A stretch of 64,000 nucleotides of DNA, from positions 3,100,001 to 3,164,000 of the forward strand of contig NZ_CP007213.1 in NCBI RefSeq assembly GCF_001411805.1. Reading direction: 5' to 3'. The notes beneath the pieces were generated by a model. That model saw nothing but the letters and a program-made list of their open reading frames with translations, had not been told where the DNA came from and did no database searches. Position 1 is the stretch's first letter, and each line of letters starts with the position of its first letter. Below are positions 56,126 to 64,000 of this stretch, piece by piece. The translations under genes were made by a program, and so were the position numbers. The DNA is from Burkholderia plantarii (GTDB taxonomy: Bacteria; Pseudomonadota; Gammaproteobacteria; Burkholderiales; Burkholderiaceae).

Positions 56126-57298
56126 TCATTGCGTCCGGGTGCAGGGCGCCGGCGCCGCCGCGTCGATCGGCGCGGCACTGGCCTGCTGCACGGCCTGCGT
56201 CGCGATCTGCTGCAGACGCACGGCAAGCGCCGCCGGCACGCCGAGCTGCTGCGCGGCCAGTTCGTTCGCGCCGAAGCGCTGCACGTCCACGCCGGTGATC
56301 CGCTCGAACAGCACGAGGCCGCTCAGGTACGCACCGGCCACGCCGGGATGCGCGTAATCGGGCGTGCCGATCTGCGGATCGTTGCTGGCCTCGATCCCGT
56401 ACCAGAGCAGCGGCAGGCTCGACGCCGCGAACGGATCGGGATTCGCCACGCCTTGGCTCCAGGCCAGCCGCCACGCCTCGCCCACCGGCGCCACGGCGGC
56501 GATCGCGCCGTCGACGCCGGCCGCCGCGTAATAGGCATCGTGGTTCGCGTCGCTCAACGCCGTCAGCGCGGCCTGGTACTGCGCCGCGAAACCGGTGGCC
56601 GACGGATCGCCCGCCAGCGTCTGCGCGAGATCGGCGCGCGCCCACGGCTCGTACAGGTAGACGCCCGCGCGCGGCGCCACCGCATGCACGGCGGTCTCGA
56701 TGGTCTTCACGCTCGAACAGAACGCCTGCGGATCGCTGAGGCTGCTGCCCGTCAGCGCCAGCGGCAGCGGCTTCGTGCTCAACTCCTGCAACACCACGGC
56801 GTTCCAGAGCGGCTGGGCGATCACGGCCGGCGCGGCCGCGAAGTTCTTCGCGAGGCTGGTCTGCGAGATCGCCTCGATGTGGACGTCGTACTGCAGGCCG
56901 GCCTCGGCGGCCAGCGCCGCGAAGATGCCGGGGATGCCGCCCCACGGGCCGGCCTCGAGTTCCTGGCGCGCGCCGGTCTGGCCGAAGTTCTCGTCGACCA
57001 CCAGCGCGGACGCCGCCGTCGAGCCCGCCGCGCCGCCCGCGCGATAGCCGCGCACCGGCTGGTATCGCCCGTGCGTGAAGCTGTCGCCGACGAACAGGAT
57101 GTGCTGCACGGCCGCCGCCGTGGTGCCCGATGTAGCAGTCTGGCCCGACGCCGCGCCCGGGTTGCCGGTGCCGCCTGCGCCGGTGTGGCTGCCCGCGCCG
57201 CCGCCGTCTCCGCCGCCGCCGCAGGCCGCGAGCGCGAACAACGTGCCGCATGCGCCGGCCAGCATGGTCGCGCGCGTTGAAAACCTTCTGTCGATCAC
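56126..57298 (-). CDS. SGNH/GDSL-type lipoprotein
   Basis: The 390-residue protein has a lipoprotein signal (RRFSTRATMLAGACGTLFALAAC; lipobox LAAC) followed by a Gly/Ser-rich linker and a catalytic-type domain starting HILFVGDSFTHGRYQPV, which carries the GDS block of SGNH hydrolases. The Asp-x-x-His near the end is seen in GTPDYAHPGVAGAYLS. I chose the GTG at 57298 because GGAGGAG lies just upstream. It is probably an outer-membrane-anchored esterase; the substrate is unknown. A palindrome at 57356-57377 lies in its promoter. Confidence 0.78.
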   Translation of the reverse strand: MIDRRFSTRATMLAGACGTLFALAACGGGGDGGGAGSHTGAGGTGNPGAASGQTATSGTTAAAVQHILFVGDSFTHGRYQPVRGYRAGGAAGSTAASALVVDENFGQTGARQELEAGPWGGIPGIFAALAAEAGLQYDVHIEAISQTSLAKNFAAAPAVIAQPLWNAVVLQELSTKPLPLALTGSSLSDPQAFCSSVKTIETAVHAVAPRAGVYLYEPWARADLAQTLAGDPSATGFAAQYQAALTALSDANHDAYYAAAGVDGAIAAVAPVGEAWRLAWSQGVANPDPFAASSLPLLWYGIEASNDPQIGTPDYAHPGVAGAYLSGLVLFERITGVDVQRFGANELAAQQLGVPAALAVRLQQIATQAVQQASAAPIDAAAPAPCTRTQ

Positions 57299-57355
57299 AT
57301 CTCCTCCGGGTGTCTGCGTTGGCGCACGCATGCGATGTGCCGTCCGCCGGCAACG

Positions 57356-57377
57356 GCAACGATGCATGAATCGTTGC
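57356..57377. promoter_or_regulatory. 22-bp interrupted palindrome upstream of the SGNH lipoprotein gene
   Basis: GCAACGAT and ATCGTTGC form perfect 8-bp arms around GCATGA. A second, overlapping inverted pair is GATGCA/TGCATC (57361-57380). The site lies 58-79 bp ahead of the GTG start and is a candidate operator. Confidence 0.35.
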
Positions 57378-57623
57378 ATCCACAACGACATACGCATGCG
57401 CACCGACCGCAGCGTTTCAATCTCGCGCCGAGGCTACGGGATGCGCGTGAAGGCGTCCAATATGATTTGGCGCACCTGTCCATATCGGCCCGATATGCGA
57501 ACCGCCGGCCCCGGCGCGGCCGCGACGCGGCAGGCGCGAAGCTTTCGAGCCGATTCGCGGGGCCGGGCCGCGCGCGCGGCGGGCAGGGATAACCCCGGCA
57601 CGACCGGCCATGGCGGCCCGTCG

Positions 57624-57652
57624 TTGACAGTTAATAGATGACCGGTTATCTT
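57624..57652 (+). promoter_or_regulatory. Sigma70 promoter of the TetR gene with embedded operator
   Basis: TTGACA (57624-57629), a 17-bp spacer and TATCTT (57647-57652) form a good promoter, with the start codon about 34 bp downstream of the -10. ATGACCGGTTAT at 57638-57649 lies between and overlaps the -10. Its near-twin ATGACTGGTCAT occurs ahead of the next gene. This is the expected layout for autorepression. Confidence 0.6.
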
Positions 57653-57685
57653 GCTACGCATTCTCCACCGCCCGCCGAACCCGCG

Positions 57686-58276
57686 ATGCCCCGTCCGCCC
57701 AACCCCGAAGTCCGCACCCGCCTCGTCAGCGCCGGGCGGCGCGTCGTCCACGAGCAGGGCTTCAACGGCTGCGCGGTGCAGGACATCGCCGAAGCGGCGA
57801 AGGTGCCGAAGGGCTCGTTCTATCACTACTTCGACAGCAAGGAGGCGTTCGCGGGCGAGATCCTCGACGACTACTGGCGCGCGATCGAGGCACGCCACGC
57901 GACGGTGCTGCGCGAGGGGCGCGGCAAGCCGCTCGCGCGCATCCGCAAGTTCTTCCGGCTGATCACCGACGATCACCGCGAACACGGCTTCGCGCTCGGC
58001 TGCCTGATCGGCAACCTCTCGCTCGAACTGTCGGCCGCCAACGACAGCGCGCGGCACACGGCGCGGCGCCTGCTGGACCGCTGGCAGACGCTGTTGGCCG
58101 ATTGCCTGCGCGAGGCGCAGGCCGCCGGCGAACTCGATGCCGCTCACGACGCCGACGAACTCGCGGCAATCCTGGTCGAGGCCTACGAAGGCGCCGTGAT
58201 GCGCAGCAAGATCGAGCGCAACGGCAACGCCTGCGCGCGATTCGAAAAGGTCGTGCTCGCCCGTTGGCTCGGGTGA
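57686..58276 (+). CDS. TetR-family repressor
   Basis: The 196-residue protein has the TetR helix-turn-helix NGCAVQDIAEAAKVPKGSFYHYFDSKEAF and a C-terminal ligand-binding domain of the TetR_C_16/AcuR-like type (GFALGCLIGNLSLELSAAND). ATG 57686 is used; the ATG at 57638 lies inside the promoter. Ligands of related repressors are often electrophiles or short acids. It precedes the isochorismatase-like gene by 124 bp in the same direction, and both carry the same operator motif. Confidence 0.9.
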   Translation: MPRPPNPEVRTRLVSAGRRVVHEQGFNGCAVQDIAEAAKVPKGSFYHYFDSKEAFAGEILDDYWRAIEARHATVLREGRGKPLARIRKFFRLITDDHREHGFALGCLIGNLSLELSAANDSARHTARRLLDRWQTLLADCLREAQAAGELDAAHDADELAAILVEAYEGAVMRSKIERNGNACARFEKVVLARWLG

Positions 58277-58299
58277 ATTTTTTTTGACCCAATAACAAG

Positions 58300-58311
58300 A
58301 TGACTGGTCAT
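58300..58311 (+). promoter_or_regulatory. Second copy of the TetR operator motif
   Basis: ATGACTGGTCAT lies between the TetR stop and the hydrolase start, 10 bp after a TTGACC -35-like hexamer (58284-58289). It matches the first site at 10 of 12 positions and is closer to perfect dyad symmetry. Confidence 0.55.
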
Positions 58312-58400
58312 TTATTTAAAGCCTCGCATGGCCGGCCGTGGTCCGCTTCATCCGCTTCGTTCCGTCGTCCCCTCCCCTGACCCATCGCAAGGAGTTTCGC

Positions 58401-59147
58401 ATGAGCCACCCCGCATCCGGCACGGCCGCCTCGCACCCCTACGCCGATCCGGCCGAACCGGCACTGCCGGCCACCGGCTTTCGCCTCGATCGCGGCAAGG
58501 CCGCGCTGGTCGTGATCGATCCGCAGAACGATTTCCTGAGCCCGTCGGGCGCGACCTGGCCGCTGGTGGGCCAGAGCGTCACCGAGAACGGCACGGTCGG
58601 CCACCTCGCCACGCTGTTCCGCACGGCGAAGGAAGCCGGCATCGCGGTGGCCGTCTCGCCCCATTACTACTACCCGTGCGATCACGGCTGGCACTTCGGC
58701 GGCCCGCTCGAAAAGGTCATGCACGACATCGACATGTTCGCGCGCAAGGGGCCGAACACGCTGGAAGGCTTCGAGGGCTCGGGCGCCGACTTCCTCGACG
58801 AGTACAAGCCCTACATCCTCGACGGCAAGACCATCATCGCGTCGCCGCACAAGGTGTACGGCCCGCAGACCAACGATCTCGCGCTGCAGCTGCGCAAGCA
58901 CGGCGTCTCGCAGGTGATCCTGGCCGGCATGGCCGCGAACCTCTGCATCGAGTCGCATCTGCGCGAGCTGATCGAACAGGGCTTCGAGGTGGTGGTGGTG
59001 CGCGACGCCACGGCCGGCCCGCGCGTGCCGGAAGGCGACGGCTATCTGGCCGCGCTGATCAACTTCCGCTTCCTCGCGCACGCGCTGTGGACCACGGAGC
59101 AGACCGTCGCCGCGCTCGCCGCGCAGGCGGCCGGCGCGACGGCGTGA
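58401..59147 (+). CDS. Isochorismatase-family cysteine hydrolase
   Basis: The 248-residue enzyme belongs to the isochorismatase-like hydrolases. The catalytic triad is visible: Asp in ALVVIDPQNDFLSPSG, Lys in IIASPHKVYGPQTND and Cys in ILAGMAANLCIESHLREL. Such enzymes cleave N-carbamoyl compounds, nicotinamide-like amides or the vinyl ether of isochorismate; the substrate is not evident. ATG 58401 follows AAGGAG. Control by the upstream TetR protein is suggested by the shared operator. It ends 31 bp before the M20 gene stop on the other strand. Confidence 0.88.
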   Translation: MSHPASGTAASHPYADPAEPALPATGFRLDRGKAALVVIDPQNDFLSPSGATWPLVGQSVTENGTVGHLATLFRTAKEAGIAVAVSPHYYYPCDHGWHFGGPLEKVMHDIDMFARKGPNTLEGFEGSGADFLDEYKPYILDGKTIIASPHKVYGPQTNDLALQLRKHGVSQVILAGMAANLCIESHLRELIEQGFEVVVVRDATAGPRVPEGDGYLAALINFRFLAHALWTTEQTVAALAAQAAGATA

Positions 59148-59178
59148 GCGCCGCTGGCCATGCGCGAATCAGCATGAA

Positions 59179-60342
59179 TCAGCGCACCGGCAGCGCGAGC
59201 CGCGCGAGTTCGGCGAAGTAGCGCGCGCCGAGCGGCAGGATCGCGTCGTTGAAGTCATACGAGGCGTTGTGCAGCGGGGTGCCGCCCGCCTCGGGCGTGT
59301 CGCCGTTGCCGATGAACACGAAGTTGCCAGGCACCACCTGCAGGAACGCGCCGAAATCCTCGGAGATCATCATCGGCTGCACGTTCGCGTCGACGGCGTT
59401 CGCGCCGGCGACGCGCGTGGCCGCCTCCACGGCGATCCCGACGCAGGCCTCGGTGTTCACGGTGGGCGCGAACTCGTGCGTGTACTCGAAGTGGCATTCG
59501 GCGCCGGCGGCACGGCAGATGCCCTCGCTGATCTCGCGCATGCGCGTGGCGAGCAGCGTCTGCACCTCGCGCGAATGGCTGCGCGTGTCGCCCTTGATCG
59601 TCACGTTCGACGGGATCACGTTGCGCAGCCCGTCGGTGATGAACTCGGTACACGACACCACCGCCTGCTGGCCGGGATCGAGGTTGCGCGAGACGATGGT
59701 CTGCAGCGCCAGCACGATCTGCGCGCCGATCACGATCGGATCGATGCCCATCTGCGGCCGCGCCGCGTGCGTGCCGCGTCCGCGCACGTGGATCACGAAG
59801 TTGTCCTCGCTCGCCATGATGCCGCCCGCGCGCGTGGCGAACGTGCCGGCGCGCATGCCCGGCATGTTGTGCGCGCCGAAGATCGCGTCCACCGGAAAGC
59901 GCTCGAACAGCCCGTCGGCCATCATCGCCCTGGCGCCGCGCCCGTGCTCCTCGGCGGGCTGGAAGATGAAGCGCACGGTGCCGTCGAAGTCGCGCCGCTC
60001 CGCCAGCAGCTGCGCCGCGCCGAGCACCATCGACATGTGGCCGTCGTGGCCGCAGGCGTGCATCCTGCCCGGCACGCACGACGCGTAGGCGCGGCCCGGC
60101 GCCTGCTCGACGATGGCCAGCGCGTCCATCTCGGCGCGAATCCCGATCACGCGCGGGCTGTCACCCACGCGCAGGTTCGCGACCAGCCCGGTGCCGCCGA
60201 TGCCGCGCTGCACCTCGAGGCCGAGCGTGCCCAGGATGCGGGCCACGGTGTCCGAGGTCTCGACTTCCTCGAAGCCGGTCTCGGGATATTGGTGGAAGCG
60301 GCGGCGCCAGCCGGCCAGTTGCTCCTGAAGCGTGCTTTCCAT
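59179..60342 (-). CDS. M20D amidohydrolase (hippurate hydrolase-like)
   Basis: The 387-residue enzyme begins with RRRFHQYPETGFEEVETSD and has metal/catalytic motifs PGRMHACGHDGHMSMVLGAA, FIFQPAEEHGRGARAM and RGRGTHAARPQMGIDP, and the final His in GTPLHNASYDFNDAIL. It deacylates N-acyl or N-carbamoyl amino acids. It is the second gene of an operon: the ammonia-lyase gene ends 53 bp upstream. The pairing parallels the YgeX-YgeY gene order of enterobacteria, suggesting joint use of a diamino acid derivative. ATG 60342 follows GGGAG. Confidence 0.9.
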   Translation of the reverse strand: MESTLQEQLAGWRRRFHQYPETGFEEVETSDTVARILGTLGLEVQRGIGGTGLVANLRVGDSPRVIGIRAEMDALAIVEQAPGRAYASCVPGRMHACGHDGHMSMVLGAAQLLAERRDFDGTVRFIFQPAEEHGRGARAMMADGLFERFPVDAIFGAHNMPGMRAGTFATRAGGIMASEDNFVIHVRGRGTHAARPQMGIDPIVIGAQIVLALQTIVSRNLDPGQQAVVSCTEFITDGLRNVIPSNVTIKGDTRSHSREVQTLLATRMREISEGICRAAGAECHFEYTHEFAPTVNTEACVGIAVEAATRVAGANAVDANVQPMMISEDFGAFLQVVPGNFVFIGNGDTPEAGGTPLHNASYDFNDAILPLGARYFAELARLALPVR

Positions 60343-60395
60343 GCGGATCTCCCTCTGTCCGGATACGTCGATCGTGGCGTGCGGCGGCGGCGTGG

Positions 60396-61637
60396 TCATG
60401 CCGCGCGCGCGAGCCAGGCGCGCTGCCGCGCCGCCACCGACTCGGCCGGCTCGCCGACGAAGCGCGCGTAGTCGGCCGGCGCCGTGGCGCCCTCGGTGTT
60501 GACGACCAGCACGCGCGCATCGGGGCCGAGCCCCGCGCGCGCGGCCAGCGCCGCGTCGCGCATCAGTACCGCGAGCCCGGCAAAACCGGCCGCGCCCGAT
60601 TCGCCGGCCACGACCGGCACGTCGCCATGATCCGCGCCGTCGCCGGCCTGGCCCGCGAGCGCGCGCATCGCGGCCAGCGCGTCCTCGTCCTCGATCGTCA
60701 TGAAGGTATCGACGGCGGGCTGCAGGAAGCGCCACGCGAGCGGCGAGGCTTCCCCGCAGGCGAGGCCCGCCATCACCGAATCGACGCTGCCGGACGCCTT
60801 CGCCGCCTGTCCGGCCAGCGCGCTCTGGTACAGGCAATCGGCCTGGCCCGGCTCGACCACGATGAAGCGCGGCCGGGCCGCGCCGTAGCGCTCCCAAAGA
60901 TAGCTGACGATGCCGGCCGCGAGCCCGCCCACGCCGCCTTGCAGCAGCACGTGCGTGAACGCGGGGCGCCCGGCCTCGCCGCCCGCCTGGGCGACGACCT
61001 CGCCCGCGATCACGCCGTAGCCCTGCATCACGTCGCGCGGAATGCCTTCGTAGCCGTCATACGAGGTGTCGGACACCACGTGCCAGCCGTGCTCACCCGC
61101 GAGCCGCGCCGCGTGGAGGACCGATTCGTCGTAGTTGCCGGCGATCCGCACGATGCGTGCGCCCTGCGCGGCGATCGCCTGCTCGCGCTCGGCGCCGACG
61201 TTGGCGTGCAGCACGATCACGCAGGCGCACCCCACCGCGCGCGCGGCGGCCGCGAGCGCCTTGCCGTGATTGCCGTCGGTGGCGCTGATCACGGTCAGCG
61301 CGGCCAGCCGCTCGGCGTGGCGGCCGGTGATCAACGCGGCCGGATCGAAGCCGGCCGCCGGCATCAGGCGCTGGATCAGCCGCAGCAGCGCGACCGGCGC
61401 GCCGAGCGCCTTGAAGCTGCCGAGCGGCGAGCGCGCCGCCTCGTCCTTCACGGCGAGCCGCGCGAGGCCGAGCCGCGCGGCCGCGCCCGGCAGCTCGAAC
61501 AGCGGCGTGGCGCTGCGGCGCATCAGCGGCCAGTGCGCGAGCCACGCGCCGCTTTCGTCGGCCGCGGCGATGTTGAGGATGCCGCGCAGCGCGTCGGGAT
61601 ACGGCGCGAGCGTGGCGTGCGGGTTCGCGGACAGCAT
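60396..61637 (-). CDS. dpaL: Diaminopropionate ammonia-lyase
   Basis: The 413-residue PLP enzyme of fold type II converts 2,3-diaminopropionate to pyruvate and two ammonia. The PLP lysine lies in RSPLGSFKALGAPVAL, the family block VISATDGNHGKALAAAARAV follows, and the glycine loop is HVLLQGGVGGLAAGIVSYL. The C-terminal VVAGESGAAGFAGLAVLM is typical of DpaL. ATG 61637 follows GGAG. It is divergent from an Lrp-type regulator (61844) that probably responds to the amino acid, and is followed by the amidohydrolase gene. Confidence 0.9.
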   Translation of the reverse strand: MLSANPHATLAPYPDALRGILNIAAADESGAWLAHWPLMRRSATPLFELPGAAARLGLARLAVKDEAARSPLGSFKALGAPVALLRLIQRLMPAAGFDPAALITGRHAERLAALTVISATDGNHGKALAAAARAVGCACVIVLHANVGAEREQAIAAQGARIVRIAGNYDESVLHAARLAGEHGWHVVSDTSYDGYEGIPRDVMQGYGVIAGEVVAQAGGEAGRPAFTHVLLQGGVGGLAAGIVSYLWERYGAARPRFIVVEPGQADCLYQSALAGQAAKASGSVDSVMAGLACGEASPLAWRFLQPAVDTFMTIEDEDALAAMRALAGQAGDGADHGDVPVVAGESGAAGFAGLAVLMRDAALAARAGLGPDARVLVVNTEGATAPADYARFVGEPAESVAARQRAWLARAA

Positions 61638-61843
61638 GGAACGGACTCCGGAAAAGATCGTGCGCGCGCCGGGACGGTCGCGCCGGCGCGGCGCGGGGTG
61701 GCGTGGGATGACGCCGGTGAGGGCGTCGCGTGTTTGAAAAATAATATTTCCCACCGCGCTCAATTCGGTCTCATAGTTGCGTGGCGTGACGCAATTTTTT
61801 TCCGTTTTCTCCCGCCTTTCCGCACCGCCTCCACCGCTCCATC

Positions 61844-62320
61844 ATGACGAGTCCCCTCGACACCTACGACCGCAAGCTGCTGGCCGAGATCCAGCGCGAC
61901 GCGCAGATCCCCCAGAGCGAACTCGGCGCGCGCGTGAACCTGTCCACCGCCGCCGTCAACCGGCGCCTGCGCCGCCTCGCCGACGACGGCGTGATCGAAC
62001 GCTACACGGCCGTGGTGGCCCCCGAGAAGGCCGATCATCCGCTCACGATCGTCGTCAACGTCGAGGTGGAGAGCGAGCAGATCGACCTGCTCGACGCGAT
62101 GAAACGCACCTTCTCGCAGCACCCGTGGGTGCAGCAGTGCTACTACGTGGCGGGCGAATGGGATTTCGTGCTGATCGTCACGGTCCGGCACATGGAGCAG
62201 TACAACGAGCTGACGCGCCGGCTGTTCTTCTCGAACAACAACGTGAAGCGCTTCAAGACGCTGGTCTGCATGAACCGCGTGAAGGTGGGGCTGGAGGTGC
62301 CGATGGATGCCGAGGGCTGA
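61844..62320 (+). CDS. Lrp/AsnC-family regulator
   Basis: The 158-residue protein has the Lrp helix-turn-helix (YDRKLLAEIQRDAQIPQSEL, NLSTAAVNRRLRRLADDGVI) and the RAM/ACT-like ligand domain (SEQIDLLDAMKRTFSQHPWV, CYYVAGEWDFVLIVTVRHME). It is divergent from dpaL with about 206 bp between; the AT-rich patch AAAAATAATATTTCCC near 61735-61752 is a likely Lrp binding zone. It probably senses diaminopropionate or a related amino acid and switches on dpaL. Confidence 0.92.
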   Translation: MTSPLDTYDRKLLAEIQRDAQIPQSELGARVNLSTAAVNRRLRRLADDGVIERYTAVVAPEKADHPLTIVVNVEVESEQIDLLDAMKRTFSQHPWVQQCYYVAGEWDFVLIVTVRHMEQYNELTRRLFFSNNNVKRFKTLVCMNRVKVGLEVPMDAEG

Positions 62321-62531
62321 CGCGCGCGTGACGGAGGGATGACAGGCGCGGGCGTTGCTAGCCCGGACCGCCGAAGCGGCCGCGCCGGGGCGGCACGCGC
62401 GGCGCCCGGCATGGCTTGCCGGGCCGGATCGCGGCAGACGCGCGCCGGCGGCCGGCCGCATGCCGCGATGGACGGGACCGGCGCCGTCCGCTTACCATGG
62501 GCGCGCTTGCCAACTCGAACAGGAGCCATTC

Positions 62532-62963
62532 ATGTCAGTTGATGCGAAGTACAAGACCACCGCCACCGCGACCGGCGGCGGCCGCGACGGCAAGACCGAA
62601 CTGGCCGACGGCACGCTGTCGTTCCAGCTCACCGTGCCGAAGGAACTCGGCGGCCCGGGCGGCGACGGCGCGAACCCCGAGAAGCTGTTCGCGCTCGGCT
62701 ACTCGGCCTGCTTCCTCGGCGCGCTGCGCGTGGCCGCGCAGCAGACCAGGATCAAGGTGCCGGAAGGCACCACCGTCACGGCGACGATCGGCATGGGGCC
62801 GCGCTCGGAAGGCGGCTACGGCATCACCGCCGCGCTCGACGTCTACCTGCCCGGCGTGCCCGAGGCGGACGCGTCCAAACTGGTCGAGACCACCCACGGC
62901 ATCTGCCCGTACTCGAACGCGATCAAGGCCAGCGTCGACATCGAGACGACCACGCGCGGCTGA
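62532..62963 (+). CDS. ohr: Organic hydroperoxide resistance protein Ohr (OsmC fold)
   Basis: The 143-residue thiol peroxidase reduces organic hydroperoxides. The two redox cysteines are in LGYSACFLGALRVAA and HGICPYSNAIKASVD, the catalytic pair of Ohr, and NPEKLFALGYSACF is the family signature. ATG 62532 follows AGGAG and begins MSVDAKYKTTATATGGGRDG. OhrR is not adjacent. Confidence 0.93.
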   Translation: MSVDAKYKTTATATGGGRDGKTELADGTLSFQLTVPKELGGPGGDGANPEKLFALGYSACFLGALRVAAQQTRIKVPEGTTVTATIGMGPRSEGGYGITAALDVYLPGVPEADASKLVETTHGICPYSNAIKASVDIETTTRG

Positions 62964-63105
62964 CGCGCAACACGACAAGCGGGCCGCGCCGATCCACGCG
63001 ACACACGCGATACGCGCGCGGCCCGGCACCGGGGCGGCAACGGCGAGGTTGCCGCCGCGCTCGTTTGCGCATGCCGGCGAACCACGCCGGCGCGGTCCTC
63101 CCCGC

Positions 63106-64000
<895 letters not shown>

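Overview
The window is a piece of a very GC-rich beta-proteobacterial chromosome, most likely a Burkholderia (gladioli/glumae/cepacia-type). The basis is the dense, high-GC coding with Burkholderia-type families: the truncated gene at the right edge reads as the 2,2-dialkylglycine decarboxylase DgdA described from B. cepacia, and there are an OmpC-type beta-proteobacterial porin, SfnB, HpaR, a PlpD-like patatin and an MHS-family transporter. This is an accessory, metabolically flexible region. There are no rRNA, tRNA, ribosomal or replication genes.

Layout. 0-2.4 kb: a gene end, an IS110-family transposase and the MarR regulator HpaR. 2.4-9.4 kb: SfnB with a sigma54-like promoter, a small unknown gene, an orphan OmpR-type DNA-binding protein, trehalase and a DHA2-type MFS pump. 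9.9-16.4 kb: a YcaQ-like protein, DUF1653, GNAT, an M20 dipeptidase, FtrA with a divergent rhodanese, a superinfection-immunity-like membrane protein and DUF2158. 16.8-18.9 kb: an RpiR regulator and an alpha/beta hydrolase, followed by an 8-bp tandem repeat. 19.1-23.3 kb: a chaperone-usher fimbrial operon (pilin, chaperone, usher) with an AT-rich leader. 23.9-28.2 kb: a LysR/oxidoreductase pair, then a striking cluster of six rigidly spaced repeats made of facing DnaA-box-like 9-mers, surrounding a VOC-family gene. 28.2-37 kb: a glycogen-debranching-like glucosidase, an MreB paralogue, a patatin/beta-barrel protein and an OmpR-type two-component system. 37.4-46.6 kb: glutaminase, GST, a chemoreceptor, a periplasmic asparaginase, DUF2278, a 1-kb gene-poor stretch and a porin. 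46.9-55.4 kb: an MHS transporter with a divergent GlxA-type regulator, two SDRs, an AraC regulator, alpha-ketoglutarate semialdehyde dehydrogenase and DUF3597. 55.6-64 kb: a frameshifted membrane-protein gene, an SGNH lipoprotein, a TetR/isochorismatase pair sharing an operator motif, a diaminopropionate ammonia-lyase/M20 operon with a divergent Lrp regulator, Ohr, and partial dgdA.

Many transcription units are a regulator facing its probable target: FtrA/rhodanese, LysR/oxidoreductase, GlxA/MHS, TetR/hydrolase and Lrp/DpaL. Amino-acid nitrogen release is a recurrent theme (glutaminase, asparaginase, DpaL, DgdA). The most unusual structure is the set of seven ~80-bp intergenic repeats (one at 17.9 kb, six at 26.0-27.9 kb), all in the same orientation. 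Each has two facing DnaA-box-like sequences 17 bp apart and a third conserved block exactly 27 bp after the start of the second.
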